The notes under the pieces are model-generated. The model saw only the letters and a program-made list of their open reading frames with translations, did no database searches and had not been told where the DNA came from. Source: Armatimonadota bacterium (GTDB lineage: Bacteria; Armatimonadota; HRBIN16). Taken from it: 64,000 nucleotides of DNA. A program made the translations under genes and the position numbers. Of this stretch, positions 1 to 11,758 are shown in pieces. Position 1 is the first letter of the stretch, and every line of letters begins with the position of its first letter. The DNA is taken from assembly GCA_026003195.1 (NCBI GenBank), contig BPGU01000003.1, forward strand, positions 721,086 to 785,085. Direction: 5' to 3'.

Positions 1-620
1 GGAACCCAGATTCCGGGCGCCGCTTCTACCGGGTTCTTATAGTAGAACACCGCCATCAGCTTACCCTGCTGGTTGTACCACTGTCGCTTAACCACCGTGC
101 GGGTCTTGCCGTCCATCCACACAATATGTTTGGAGGTGTCGTCCGAGTTCGCCCAGGTGAGCTCGAACACCGGGTAGCGTACTCCATCTTCATGGTCGTA
201 GCGCAGGAACTTCGCGTTCACCAGCTTCATGAAGCTGGGTGTCAGGATTCCGAAATCCATTAGCGACTGCCGCTTCCCCGGTGCGTTGCTGATGTCGTCG
301 GTGTTTTTAATGGGACCGGCGGAGACGTGCTTCTGGTTGCCGTTGATAATGTACACCACGTTCACCACGCCCACTTTGCTCTCCAAACGCATTTTGGAAG
401 GCTCTTTGTAGCGGGCGGTCATCTGCTTGATGCGATACGAGTTGGCGAAATCTTTGTTTATTTTCTCCAGCTCACGCTGGTTGGCTGTCTGCTGTCTGAC
501 GGTAGCACGCAGGTCGTGCAGACGAGTCTGCACATAATCGTTGATATCCTGCGATTGCGCCATAGCAAAGCTGGCGCACAACCAGAACATTCCAGCCCAC
601 AGGATGCTCTTTCTCACCAT
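1..620 (-). CDS. LolA-like exported protein, 3' end outside window
   Basis: Reading the minus strand from an ATG at 620 gives about 206 residues without a stop to the window edge. Residues 1-22 form a signal peptide (MVRKSILWAG then hydrophobic, ending AMAQ). The mature part has the strand-rich pattern of the LolA/outer-membrane lipoprotein-sorting fold (ARYKEPSKMRLESK, IVWMDGKTRTVVKRQWYN). Such proteins bind acyl chains in the periplasm, but many relatives have no proven lipoprotein role. A GGAGAG ribosome site precedes the ATG. It lies 70 bases after valS on the same strand and may be co-transcribed. The family call rests on fold-like pattern only and the C-terminus is not visible. Confidence 0.6.
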   Translation of the reverse strand, partial: MVRKSILWAGMFWLCASFAMAQSQDINDYVQTRLHDLRATVRQQTANQRELEKINKDFANSYRIKQMTARYKEPSKMRLESKVGVVNVVYIINGNQKHVSAGPIKNTDDISNAPGKRQSLMDFGILTPSFMKLVNAKFLRYDHEDGVRYPVFELTWANSDDTSKHIVWMDGKTRTVVKRQWYNQQGKLMAVFYYKNPVEAAPGIWV

Positions 621-690
621 ACCACTCTCCTGCTCTCGTCGTTTCCTGATGAATAGACGGGGCGCGCTGAGCGGCGGTTACACTCGCTGG

Positions 691-3360
691 CTACTCCAGC
701 CTTTTCCACCGCTCCAGCAGCTTCGCCTGACGTTCCAGCAGCTCCGCCTGAATCGTCCTTTCCCTCTCCACAACCTCTTGCGGGGCGCGCTGCAGGAACT
801 GCTCGTTGCCCAGCTTGCCGTTCACACGCTGCAGATCCTTCTCCAGCGAAGCCAGCTCCTTCTGGATACGCTGACGTTCTCGCTCCAGGTCCACCGCCTC
901 CAGCTGCAGGTACACATCCGCCAGCTCGCAGTGCGTAGCGACCACTTTCGCGCCTTCTGGCAGGCTCTGCACGATGCTCATCGGCTCCACGCGCTGCAGG
1001 GTGCGAATCACCGCCTCGTACTCCCGCAGCAGGTCGCCAGCCTCCGCAGAGACGGGCACCACGAACACATTCGCCTTCAGCGAGATATCGAAGCCTATCT
1101 CCGTGCGCAGGGCGCGAACCGCTCTCACCGCTTCTATCAGCTTGTGCATACGCTCCTCAGCGGAAGGTGCGTTCCATTCGGGATGTTCCGTCGGGAAAGG
1201 CGCCACCATGATGCTCTCGCCCTCGTGCGGCAGGCTCTGCCAGATTTCCTCGGTGATGTAGGGCATGAACGGATGCAGTAAGCGCAGGGTGTGTTCCAGT
1301 ACGATGCTGAGCACGCGCTGGGCAACCTCACGCTCCGCTCCCCCTGCATTCAGGCGCGGCTTGCACATCTCGATGTACCAGTCGCAGTATTCGTCCCACA
1401 GGAACGAGTAGATGGCTTTCGCCGCGTCGTCCATGTCGTAATTTTCCAGCGCGTTGTTGACCGTACGGATGGTGCCGTTCAGGCGGCTCAGAATCCAGCG
1501 GTCGATATCGTTCATCTGTTCGTCTGCTGGTAAGCAGCCGTCGAACCGCTGGCGGAACTCCTCGTCGAGGTTCATCAGCACGAAGCGCGAGGCGTTCCAG
1601 ATTTTGTTGCAGAAGTTGCGTGCCTCCTCCACCTGGCTGTGTCTACCGTGCTGGATGCTGGCAAAGCGGATGTCCTGCCCCTTGGCGGTACGCACCAGCA
1701 GGGCAAAGCGCAGGGCATCCGCGCCGTACATCTCTATCAGGTCTAACGGGTCCACGCCCGTGCCCAGCGACTTGCTCATGCGTCGTCCCTGCTCGTCCAG
1801 TACGGTGGCGTAGATGTACACGTCGCGGAAGGGCACCTCGTTCATGAAGTACAGCCCCGTCATAATCATCCGCGCCACCCACAGGTAGATGATATCGCGC
1901 GCGGTAATCAGCACCGAGGTGGGGTAATAGGTTTTCAGGTCTTCGGTCTGCTCGGGCCAGCCCAGCACCGCGTGGGGCCAGAGGGCAGAGGAGAACCAGG
2001 TATCCAGCACGTCTTCATCCTGCTGGATGGCTTTGCCTCCCGCCTTCTGACGCGCCTCTTCCTCCGAGCGAGCCACAATATACTCGCCGTCTTCGGTCGT
2101 CCACACGGGAATGCGATGCCCCCACCACAGCTGGCGTGAGATACACCAGTCTTTGATATTCTCCATCCAGTCTAAATAGGTGCGGGCGTAGCGGTCGGGA
2201 ATGAAGCGGATGCGCCCCTCCTTCACCGCATCGATGGCGGGTTGCGCGATCTGCTTCATGCGCACGAACCACTGCTCGGAGAGCAACGGCTCAATCACCG
2301 TATCGCAGCGGGCGCAGGTGGCAACAGGAACCACGTAATCCTCCACCTTCTCCAGCAAGCCCTGCGCCTGCAGGTCTTCCAGCACCTTTTCGCGTGCCTC
2401 GTAGCGGTCCAGACCTGCGTACCGCTCGCCCGCTTCGTCAGTCATGCGCCCGTGCTCGTCGATCACCACCACCTGAGGCAGGTTGTGGCGCAGCCCGCAC
2501 TCGAAGTCGTTGGCGTCGTGTGCAGGGGTGACCTTCACCGCCCCTGTGCCGAACTCGGGCTTGGCGTAGTCGTCGGCGATGAAGGGTATCTCCCTGCCCA
2601 CCAGCGGCAGGATAATGGTCTTGCCGAACAGGTGCTGATACCGCTCATCGGCAGGGTTAGCGGCGACAGCGGTATCGCCCAGCATCGTCTCCGGGCGAGT
2701 GGTCGCCACCACCACGTATCCGGAGCCATCCTGGAACGGATAGCGGATATAGTAGAGTTTCGAGGGCTGATCCTCGTGCTCTACTTCGATATCCGAGAGG
2801 GCGGTCAGACAGCGTGGACACCAGTTGATAACACGCTTGCCCCGATAGATGTGCCCATCTTCCCACCAGCGCACGAAGCATTCCATGATGGCGTCTACAT
2901 AACCTTCGTCCATAGTGAAGCGGGTACGGCTCCAGTCGAACGAACAGCCCAGCCGCTGGAACTGCGTGAGAATCACGCCGCCGTACTCACGCACCCAGTC
3001 CCAAACGCGCTCTAAAAACCTCTCTCTGCCCAAATCGTGGCGGGTCAACCCCTCACGGCGCAGTTGCTTCTCCACCACGTTCTGGGTAGCGATGCCCGCG
3101 TGGTCGGTGCCCGGTACGCACAGGGTGTTATACCCCTGCATCCTGCGCCAGCGGATCAGCGTGTCGTGGATGGTATAACACAGCGCGTGTCCGATGTGCA
3201 GTGAACCTGTGACATTGGGAGGGGGGATGGTGATGCAATAGACTGGCTTATCCGGTGCCGGGCTGGGTGCAAAGTAGCCTTTCTGGCTCCAGTACTGATA
3301 CCATTTTTCCTCCACGTTCGTGGGGTCATACACTTTCGGGATATGGTGTGCTTCCGCCAT
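691..3360 (-). CDS. valS: valine--tRNA ligase
   Basis: Class I aminoacyl-tRNA synthetase charging tRNA-Val in the cytoplasm. The HIGH signature is in PPPNVTGSLHIGHAL near the N-terminus and the KMSKS loop is RRMSKSLG in the second half. The CP1 editing region (ATTRPETMLGDTAV) lies between them. The C-terminus is a charged coiled coil (LERERQRIQKELASLEKDL), the usual tRNA-binding arm. The length of 889 residues is normal. The frame stays open to an ATG at 3396, but the -10 box at 3402-3407 would put transcription start at that ATG. The ATG at 3360, with AGGAG about 10 bases upstream, is therefore preferred. The LolA-like gene follows on the same strand. Confidence 0.97.
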   Translation of the reverse strand: MAEAHHIPKVYDPTNVEEKWYQYWSQKGYFAPSPAPDKPVYCITIPPPNVTGSLHIGHALCYTIHDTLIRWRRMQGYNTLCVPGTDHAGIATQNVVEKQLRREGLTRHDLGRERFLERVWDWVREYGGVILTQFQRLGCSFDWSRTRFTMDEGYVDAIMECFVRWWEDGHIYRGKRVINWCPRCLTALSDIEVEHEDQPSKLYYIRYPFQDGSGYVVVATTRPETMLGDTAVAANPADERYQHLFGKTIILPLVGREIPFIADDYAKPEFGTGAVKVTPAHDANDFECGLRHNLPQVVVIDEHGRMTDEAGERYAGLDRYEAREKVLEDLQAQGLLEKVEDYVVPVATCARCDTVIEPLLSEQWFVRMKQIAQPAIDAVKEGRIRFIPDRYARTYLDWMENIKDWCISRQLWWGHRIPVWTTEDGEYIVARSEEEARQKAGGKAIQQDEDVLDTWFSSALWPHAVLGWPEQTEDLKTYYPTSVLITARDIIYLWVARMIMTGLYFMNEVPFRDVYIYATVLDEQGRRMSKSLGTGVDPLDLIEMYGADALRFALLVRTAKGQDIRFASIQHGRHSQVEEARNFCNKIWNASRFVLMNLDEEFRQRFDGCLPADEQMNDIDRWILSRLNGTIRTVNNALENYDMDDAAKAIYSFLWDEYCDWYIEMCKPRLNAGGAEREVAQRVLSIVLEHTLRLLHPFMPYITEEIWQSLPHEGESIMVAPFPTEHPEWNAPSAEERMHKLIEAVRAVRALRTEIGFDISLKANVFVVPVSAEAGDLLREYEAVIRTLQRVEPMSIVQSLPEGAKVVATHCELADVYLQLEAVDLERERQRIQKELASLEKDLQRVNGKLGNEQFLQRAPQEVVERERTIQAELLERQAKLLERWKRLE

Positions 3361-3401
3361 CCGTTCGTACGCTCCTGCGTGCTCAAAAGATTGCATACCA
3401 G

Positions 3402-3431
3402 ATTATACTGCACGTTGCAGGCGAGGGGCAA
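3402..3431 (-). promoter_or_regulatory. sigma70-type promoter of valS
   Basis: On the minus strand TTGCCC (3426-3431) and TATAAT (3402-3407) are separated by 18 bases. Predicted transcription start is near 3395, which supports the downstream valS start at 3360. Confidence 0.6.
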
Positions 3432-3460
3432 GGCGAGTACAGCAAGGATGAAGCAATTGC

Positions 3461-3490
3461 TTTACAAAAGCCCTATCCGCTGAGTATAAT
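3461..3490 (+). promoter_or_regulatory. sigma70-type promoter of the nucleotide-sugar operon
   Basis: TTTACA (3461-3466), an 18-base spacer and a perfect TATAAT (3485-3490). Transcription would begin near 3497, giving a leader of about 50 bases before the gene at 3546, which has a strong GGGAGGTGAT ribosome site. Confidence 0.6.
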
Positions 3491-3545
3491 GGGTGAGGTG
3501 TAGCCAATCCGGAAATACAAAATCTTTTGCCTGGGAGGTGATGGA

Positions 3546-4649
3546 ATGCAGGGTATTATTATTGCCGGTGGATTTGGAACCCGTTTCCGCCCGCTCACTT
3601 ACACCCGTCCGAAACCTCTCATGCCCATCTTAAACCGCCCGTTGCTGGAATATCAGGTTGGTTTACTCAAAGCACACGGTGTCACGGAGATTGTGTTCGC
3701 CACCAACTACATGGCAGAGGCGATTGAAAAGCACTTCGGGGATGGCAGTTGCTTCGGCGTGAAGATGCGCTATGCGCAGGAGGACCAGCCGCTGGGCACG
3801 GCAGGAGCCATCCGCAACGCCGCAAACAGCCTGTGGAGACAGGAAACGGTTGTTGTCTTCAACGGCGACATTGTGACCGATTTCGACCTGAGTGCAATCG
3901 TCGACCAGCATCGCAAACGGGGGGCACGCGCTACGATCGCTCTGAAGGCGGTTCCCAGCCCCAACCCGTACGGCGTGATAGACCTGGACAGCGAAGGCAG
4001 GGTTCTGGCATGGCGAGAGCCAACAGAAGAACAAAAGAAAGCGCTGGCAGCCAACCCCAACGTGGAGCAGACCGGCTGGGACTATATTAACGCGGGATTC
4101 TATGTGCTGGAGCCAGAGGTTATCGAGAGCATCCCCGAAGGCAGAATGGTATCGATAGAACGCGAAATCTATCCGCGCATGATCGCGCAGGGCGAGGGTT
4201 TATACGGCGCGCCTGCCGAGGGCTACTGGGTAGATGTCGCGGGTCCCACACAATACTGGAAGGTCACCAACGACCTGTTGCGTGGGCGGGTGAACATCCC
4301 TCTACCCGGCACACCGCAGGCGGAGGGTCTGTGGTGCATGGGACACGTGCAGGCACGTTGTACACTCGACTCCGGTGCGATGGCGCATATCGGAGAAGGA
4401 GCCATTGTGGAAGAGGAGGTACACCTGCGCGGCACGGTGGTTATCGGTGCGGGCTGCCATATCGAACGGGGATGCGTGCTGGAAGATTGCGTGCTGCTGG
4501 AGAGAGTACATCTTGGCGAGGAAACCGACCTGACCCGTGTGATTTGCGACTGCGAGGTATCTATTGCCGCAGGTAGCCGCATTAGTGATGCGGTGATAGC
4601 GGCGGGTAGCCGTATCGAACGCGAGAGCCGTCTGGGGACCAACTGGTAA
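3546..4649 (+). CDS. sugar-phosphate nucleotidyltransferase with left-handed beta-helix tail
   Basis: Predicted to make an NDP-sugar from a sugar 1-phosphate and NTP. Residues 1-230 are the nucleotidyltransferase fold with the pyrophosphorylase signature (GGFGTRFRPLTYTRPKPLMP) and the metal-site FNGDIVTD. Residues from about 260 carry hexapeptide-like repeats (GAMAHIGEGAIVEEEVHLRG, VVIGAGCHIERG) of a left-handed beta-helix. This layout matches mannose-1-phosphate guanylyltransferase or glucose-1-phosphate thymidylyltransferase relatives; the sugar and nucleotide cannot be told from sequence alone. It is the first gene of a run of three with a DegT aminotransferase and a second nucleotidyltransferase, suggesting supply of amino-sugars for surface glycans. 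The 367-residue length is typical. Confidence 0.88.
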   Translation: MQGIIIAGGFGTRFRPLTYTRPKPLMPILNRPLLEYQVGLLKAHGVTEIVFATNYMAEAIEKHFGDGSCFGVKMRYAQEDQPLGTAGAIRNAANSLWRQETVVVFNGDIVTDFDLSAIVDQHRKRGARATIALKAVPSPNPYGVIDLDSEGRVLAWREPTEEQKKALAANPNVEQTGWDYINAGFYVLEPEVIESIPEGRMVSIEREIYPRMIAQGEGLYGAPAEGYWVDVAGPTQYWKVTNDLLRGRVNIPLPGTPQAEGLWCMGHVQARCTLDSGAMAHIGEGAIVEEEVHLRGTVVIGAGCHIERGCVLEDCVLLERVHLGEETDLTRVICDCEVSIAAGSRISDAVIAAGSRIERESRLGTNW

Positions 4650-4702
4650 TCGATAGAGATGGCAGGATAGAGCTTGTGACGCTATCAGAGAGGACACCAT
4701 TC

Positions 4703-5830
4703 ATGAGCAAGACGATTCATGTTCCAATCGTAGACCTTCCAGCGCAGTACCGCGCACTGCGCGAGGAGATAGATGCTGCTATCGCCCATGTCCTGGAAAG
4801 CGGGCGATTCATTCTGGGAGAGAACGTGCAGTACCTGGAGGAGGAGGTAGCCACCCTCTGCGGAGCACGCTTCGGCATCGGGGTGGCTTCCGGCACCGAC
4901 GCGCTGGAGCTATCGCTGGCAGCGGTGGGTATTGGTCCGGGGGATGAGGTGATTACCACTCCCTTCACTTTTGGGGCTACTACCGAGGTCATCGTCCGGC
5001 TGGGCGCAAAGCCGGTATATGTGGACATCGAGCCCGATACCTATAATATCGATGTGAACGCGATAGAGCGTGCCATCACACCGCGCACCCGTGCCTTGCT
5101 GCCAGTGGACCTGTTCGGTCAGATGGCTGACCGACAGGCGTTATGGCGCATTGCACAGGAGCACGGACTGTACCTGATTAACGACTCGGCGCAGGCTATC
5201 GGCGCACAGCAGAACGGTGTACCGGTTGCAGCGGTCGGTCATGCAACAGCGCTGAGCTTCTACCCCACCAAGAATCTGGGGGCGTTCGGAGACGGTGGCA
5301 TTGTGTTGACCAGCGATGAAGAGATAGCGCAGCGCGTGCGACAACTGCGCGTGCATGGCGCAGAGGGCGGGGCGTATTTCTACAAGGTGCCCGGCTACTG
5401 TAGCCGCCTGGATGAAATACAGGCGGCGATACTGCGGGTGAAACTGCGCTACCTGGATGGATGGAACGAGCGTCGCCGTCAGAATGCCCGCCGCTACATG
5501 GAATTGCTGCAGGGCACCGAAGCGGTTCTGCCTGTCACCGCACCGGGCAACCTGCACACCTACCACCAGTTCACCATCCGGCATCGGCGGCGTGACGCTC
5601 TGCAAGCCTACCTGAAGGAGCACGGCATCGCCAGCGCGGTCTACTATCCACTGCCACTACATCTGCAGGAAGCGTATCGGTGTCTGGGCTACCGGCATGG
5701 CGATTTTCCCCACGCGGAACGCGCCGCTGAAGAAGTGCTTTCCTTGCCCGTACACCCTGAACTGAGCTGTGAGCAGATCGAGTACGTCGCTGCAACGGTG
5801 CGGCGATTCGAGGAGGAATACACACCATGA
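4703..5830 (+). CDS. DegT/DnrJ/EryC1/StrS family PLP aminotransferase
   Basis: Pyridoxal-phosphate enzyme predicted to aminate a keto-sugar nucleotide. The PLP-binding lysine is in SFYPTKNLGAFGDGG (about residue 190), with the family motifs GRFILGENVQYLEEE, VASGTDALELSL, LPVDLFGQ and NDSAQAIGA before it. The start at 4703 has GAGAGG about ten bases upstream; a GTG nine codons earlier (4676) is also possible. Its stop overlaps the next start as ATGA, so the two are probably translationally coupled. Its position between two nucleotidyltransferases supports a role in making an amino-sugar for polysaccharide or glycoprotein. Confidence 0.9.
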   Translation: MSKTIHVPIVDLPAQYRALREEIDAAIAHVLESGRFILGENVQYLEEEVATLCGARFGIGVASGTDALELSLAAVGIGPGDEVITTPFTFGATTEVIVRLGAKPVYVDIEPDTYNIDVNAIERAITPRTRALLPVDLFGQMADRQALWRIAQEHGLYLINDSAQAIGAQQNGVPVAAVGHATALSFYPTKNLGAFGDGGIVLTSDEEIAQRVRQLRVHGAEGGAYFYKVPGYCSRLDEIQAAILRVKLRYLDGWNERRRQNARRYMELLQGTEAVLPVTAPGNLHTYHQFTIRHRRRDALQAYLKEHGIASAVYYPLPLHLQEAYRCLGYRHGDFPHAERAAEEVLSLPVHPELSCEQIEYVAATVRRFEEEYTP

Positions 5831-6882
5831 AAGCAATGATTCTGGCGGCTGGAGTAGGCTCCCGTCTGGACCCGCTCACCCGCAACGTGCCCAAACCGAT
5901 GGTTCCTATTGTGAACCGTCCGGTCATGGAGCATATCGTGGACCTGCTGAAACGGCATGGTTTCCACGACATTATGGTGAACCTGTACTATCTGGGCGAG
6001 CAGATAGAAAGTCATTTTGGAGACGGCTCGAAGTGGGGTGTGCGTATCCACTATTCTAAAGAAGACCGCCTGTGGGGCGATGCGGGAAGCGTCAAGCGAT
6101 GTGAGCACTTCTTTGACGATACCTTCATCGTCATCGGTGGCGACGACATTACCGATTTAGACCTCACCCGTCTGCTGCGTTACCACAAGGAGAAACGCGC
6201 CATCGCTACCATCGCCCTCTCTCTGGTCGATGACCCCTCTGAATATGGTATTGCCCTGCTGAACGAACGCGGACGCATTACCCGGTTCCTCGAAAAACCG
6301 CGCGGGGAGGTCATCTTCTCCAACGCGGCAAACACCGGTGTCTATGTGTTTGAACCGGAGATATTCGACCTGATCCCTCGCGGGGTGACCTACGGCTTTG
6401 GTGCGAACCTGTTGCCCCTGCTGCTGGAACAACGCCGCCCGTTTTACGGCTTCCTCACCTCTTCCTACTGGAAGGATGTGGGAAACCTGCGTACCTATCA
6501 GCAGACGCACGTGGACGCCATGCAGGGCAGAGTCTCCCTGCGGATACCCTATCCCGAAACGCGCAAGTACGTGTGGATCGGCAATAATGTCCAGATAGAC
6601 CCCACCGCTGAAATCGGCTACCCGGTGATTATCGGCAACAACTGCGAAATCGGTCCGGGAGCGAAAGTGCTCGAATACAGCGTGCTGGGCGACCATTGCG
6701 TGGTAGAAGATAACGCCACGGTGCAAGAGAGTATCCTCTGGGAAGGTGCGGTGGTGATGCGTGACACCATGCTGGTACGCTGCGTCGTCGGTAAGGGTTG
6801 TCGCGTGAAGTCCAACGCCGCAGTGTTCGACGGAGTGATTGTAGACCCGGTGAGAAAGAATAATCATGTGGGCACCGGGTAG
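5827..6882 (+). CDS. second sugar-phosphate nucleotidyltransferase
   Basis: Paralogous in layout to the gene at 3546. The N-terminal catalytic domain has GVGSRLDPLTRNVPKPMVP and the metal-binding VIGGDDITDLD. The C-terminal part has left-handed beta-helix hexapeptides (PVIIGNNCEIGPGAKVLEYS, VVGKGCRVKSNAAV). Length 351 residues. The ATGA overlap with the aminotransferase indicates coupled translation. Two pyrophosphorylases in one operon suggest two different nucleotide sugars or two steps of one pathway. Nucleotide and sugar specificity are not visible. Confidence 0.88.
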   Translation: MKAMILAAGVGSRLDPLTRNVPKPMVPIVNRPVMEHIVDLLKRHGFHDIMVNLYYLGEQIESHFGDGSKWGVRIHYSKEDRLWGDAGSVKRCEHFFDDTFIVIGGDDITDLDLTRLLRYHKEKRAIATIALSLVDDPSEYGIALLNERGRITRFLEKPRGEVIFSNAANTGVYVFEPEIFDLIPRGVTYGFGANLLPLLLEQRRPFYGFLTSSYWKDVGNLRTYQQTHVDAMQGRVSLRIPYPETRKYVWIGNNVQIDPTAEIGYPVIIGNNCEIGPGAKVLEYSVLGDHCVVEDNATVQESILWEGAVVMRDTMLVRCVVGKGCRVKSNAAVFDGVIVDPVRKNNHVGTG

Positions 6883-6886
6883 TCAA

Positions 6887-6930
6887 TCTCACCCCCGCCC
6901 CTCGCAGCGAAGAGGCAAGGGGGTTCGGTC
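6887..6930. repeat. hairpin-forming intergenic element, diverged copy
   Basis: Begins AATCTCACCCCCGCCCCTCG and can fold as CCCCCgCCCCTC / GAGGcaaGGGGG. It resembles the start of the element at 33391-33472 and sits just before ahcY. It could also act as a weak terminator for the operon upstream. Confidence 0.4.
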
Positions 6931-6955
6931 AGCAAGCTCAAGCAAAAAGGCATGA

Positions 6956-9222
<2,267 letters not shown>

Positions 9223-9226
9223 GCCG

Positions 9227-9982
9227 ATGATGATGGACACCTTCCTCTTGCAGGCAGGAGCACAAAATCTGGGCATTGTGCTGAGCCAGGAGCAGATCCA
9301 GCAGTTTGAGCTGTACGCGCAACGGCTTTATGAAGCCAACCAGCGCATGAACCTCACCTCTGTACCTCCCGAGGAAGTTGTCATCCGCCATTTTCTGGAT
9401 TCGCTCACCCTGTTGGCAGCGTGGCAGCCTTTCGAGGGTGCACGGGTGCTGGACGTGGGCACGGGAGCGGGTTTCCCCGGTTTACCGCTGAAGATAGTCT
9501 TCCCTCACATTCGCCTTGCACTGCTGGACTCGCGCCAGGACCCTTTTCTGTTTCTGCGTCCTCTGTGCCAGGAGCTGGGGTTGACGCACATAGAGTTTAT
9601 CCATACCCGTTCGGAAGAGGCGGCACGCCAGCCCCGGTGGCGTGAGCAATGGGACATGGTGACAGCCCGGGCTGTAGCCCATCTCTGGGCGCTGGCGGAA
9701 TGGACACTACCCTTTGTGCGCGTGGGAGGGGTCGCTCTGTGGATGAAGCGCCCCGCCCAGCAGGCGGAGGTCGAGCAAGCGCGGGAACACATCTTGCGAC
9801 TGGGGGGTGAGGAGCCGAAAATCGTGAGGGCACCTGTGCCCTATTCGGACATCGTAAACCTGCTGATACGCTCGGCAAAGATTGCCCCCACCCCGGAGCA
9901 ATATCCGCGTGCCACAGCGCGGGTGCTTCGAGAGGTCAAACGGTTCAGAAAGGCGCACGAAGAGGTGGAGGCTGGCGGGTAA
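9227..9982 (+). CDS. rsmG: 16S rRNA (guanine-527-N7)-methyltransferase
   Basis: Methylates G527 in 16S rRNA from S-adenosylmethionine. The SAM motif LDVGTGAGFPGLPLKIVFP is diagnostic, as are RMNLTSV before it and TARAVAHLWALAEWTLPFV after it. Length 251 residues, as expected. Three in-frame ATG codons in a row (9227, 9230, 9233) leave the exact start open. It is the last gene of the block that begins at 3546. Confidence 0.95.
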   Translation: MMMDTFLLQAGAQNLGIVLSQEQIQQFELYAQRLYEANQRMNLTSVPPEEVVIRHFLDSLTLLAAWQPFEGARVLDVGTGAGFPGLPLKIVFPHIRLALLDSRQDPFLFLRPLCQELGLTHIEFIHTRSEEAARQPRWREQWDMVTARAVAHLWALAEWTLPFVRVGGVALWMKRPAQQAEVEQAREHILRLGGEEPKIVRAPVPYSDIVNLLIRSAKIAPTPEQYPRATARVLREVKRFRKAHEEVEAGG

Positions 9983-10117
9983 CGCGCTTCCTGCGTTCCT
10001 GTTGCGCCAAACCGTAGCCCGTGCGCCCCCACGCCTCCCACACACGCTGCTCTATGCAGGCAGGTGTCTGACGGAGTTAGATAGTAGTTTATTCCCGCGT
10101 GTTGATTGCCCTCACCC

Positions 10118-10216
10118 TCTGGAGGGCGAGGCTCCCGCCGAGCCGGTGGTATCTGCACCCCCCTTCCCTGCGCGGGAAGAGGAAACCACTATCGCCCCTC
10201 TCCTCGCAGGAGAGGG
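10118..10216. repeat. composite hairpin repeat, copy 1
   Basis: This lies in a 357-base gap between rsmG and the porin gene. Three hairpin modules follow each other: GGCTCCCGCCGAGCC, CTTCCCTGCGCGGGAAG and CTCTCCTCGCAGGAGAG, linked by GGTGGTATCTGCACC and AACCACTATCG. The same modules in the same order occur at 13853-13957. No gene is seen in the rest of the gap. A TTGACA at 10308-10313 lacks a matching -10 box. Confidence 0.75.
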
Positions 10217-10339
10217 CTTCGCCGCTGCGCGGCTTGCCCTGACACAACGGTTGTGCTTCGCCACAACCGTCTATGAGATGGCGATATTGCCATTACCATT
10301 TTGAGCGTTGACAGACTACCAAGAGGAGGTACGCTTTTC

Positions 10340-11662
10340 ATGCTTGGGGGAACCTTTTCGGGAGCATCTGGGTGCGCGGGCGGACGAGAATACCCCGCCC
10401 GCATTCTGAAGATGTTGCTGCAGGCATGGATGCTGGTGTTGGTGTGGAGCGCTGCTGGCTGGGCACAGCAGCCTGAGGACCTGCAGGCGGAGATCGCCCG
10501 CCTGCGCGAGCGTGTGGCAGAACTGGAAACGCTGAAGCCGCAGCTGGATAAACTGGAGCAGCAACTGCAGGAACTGCAGAAGGCGCAAAAAGCGCAGACG
10601 CCCTCCGTAACGACCGCTCACAAAGAGGCGAAAATCACTATCGATGGGCGCATCTTTGCGGGCATTTTCGGCTCGCAGAAAGACGGCAGTTTCGCCAACC
10701 GCAGCCTGGACATCCCCGATAGTAAAATCCGCTTCGTATTCACTCCCTCACCGTATATCACGGTAGTCAATCGCTTCAGCACCAACCGCGCCGCTACAGG
10801 CGGCTTCGACTACTTCTACATGGATCTGAAGGACTGGGCGGGCGCATGGCGTGGGCACACCCTGCGCATCGGTAAGCACAAACTGGACATCGGGCAGGAA
10901 ACATGGACGGACAACCCGGTGGAAAGTATCGTGATTACCAACGCAGTATCGCATATCTCCGGCTACGATGAAGGACTGAACCTGCGCGGGCCGCTTTCCA
11001 CAGGCGCCCATCCGTGGACTTACTCCATCGAGCTGGTTAACGGCAATCAGGGCTTTGTCGCTGCACCGGCGGAGCTCACGTGGGGCGTCAAAGTGGGCGG
11101 ACTGCTCACAGACAAAATATACCTGTCCCTCAGTTACCTGCGCACCGGCAACCTGGTAAAGCGAGACGGCACGCTGGACAAGCCCGATTTCAACATCGCA
11201 GAGGTGTTGGACCCGCCGGCGGGGGCAACAGGCTGGCGGCGTAGCCTCTGGGAGATAGACCTGCGCTACGGATACGGTAAAGAGGGCATTCAGTCCATCG
11301 TAGGCAGCGAGGCGGACGAACCCTGGCAGCTGGCGCTGGCGTACGGACGCTTCAACGACAACGCTGAGGGCGCGCCGGACCGCAAGGGTAGCTACGGCTT
11401 TATCGAAGCGCTGTTTCACCTGACGCCCAGAGCGTATCTGGGACTGCGCTTCAGTCAGATTGCGCTGGACGACGGCGCCACAGCCAAACTGGCAGGCAGC
11501 CCGGTGGCAGTGAACAGATATCGCAGATACTCCTTCGGGTTAGGCTATCGGCTGTCGCGCCTGACACACCTCAAGACCGAGTATACCGTCAACGACACCA
11601 GTGGCGGCACCACCGACCCCGAGCTGAACCAGTTCGCCCTCGGGGTAGCGACGAAGTTCTGA
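10340..11662 (+). CDS. outer-membrane porin with N-terminal coiled coil
   Basis: Exported beta-barrel protein of 440 residues from this start. A hydrophobic signal segment (MLLQAWMLVLVWSAAGWAQ) is followed by a heptad coiled coil (LQAEIARLRERVAELETL, LDKLEQQLQELQ), then alternating strand-like sequence ending LGVATKF. A C-terminal phenylalanine is the usual outer-membrane insertion signal. The strong AGGAGG at 10324-10329 points to ATG 10340, which adds 24 odd residues ahead of the signal segment; ATG 10412 would give a cleaner signal peptide but has no clear ribosome site. General-porin or polyanion-selective relatives are the likeliest; the solute is unknown. Confidence 0.75.
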   Translation: MLGGTFSGASGCAGGREYPARILKMLLQAWMLVLVWSAAGWAQQPEDLQAEIARLRERVAELETLKPQLDKLEQQLQELQKAQKAQTPSVTTAHKEAKITIDGRIFAGIFGSQKDGSFANRSLDIPDSKIRFVFTPSPYITVVNRFSTNRAATGGFDYFYMDLKDWAGAWRGHTLRIGKHKLDIGQETWTDNPVESIVITNAVSHISGYDEGLNLRGPLSTGAHPWTYSIELVNGNQGFVAAPAELTWGVKVGGLLTDKIYLSLSYLRTGNLVKRDGTLDKPDFNIAEVLDPPAGATGWRRSLWEIDLRYGYGKEGIQSIVGSEADEPWQLALAYGRFNDNAEGAPDRKGSYGFIEALFHLTPRAYLGLRFSQIALDDGATAKLAGSPVAVNRYRRYSFGLGYRLSRLTHLKTEYTVNDTSGGTTDPELNQFALGVATKF

Positions 11663-11758
11663 CAAGCATCCCGAACAATGCACTCACTCAGCAGGAAAGC
11701 CTGTCCCTTCTCCACGAAGTACTGTACCAATACTACCAAGTCGTGGGCAGAGAAGAAG

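Noticed and set aside
10308..10313. TTGACA before the porin gene
   Set aside because: No -10-like hexamer lies 16-19 bases downstream, and the ribosome site falls in that interval.
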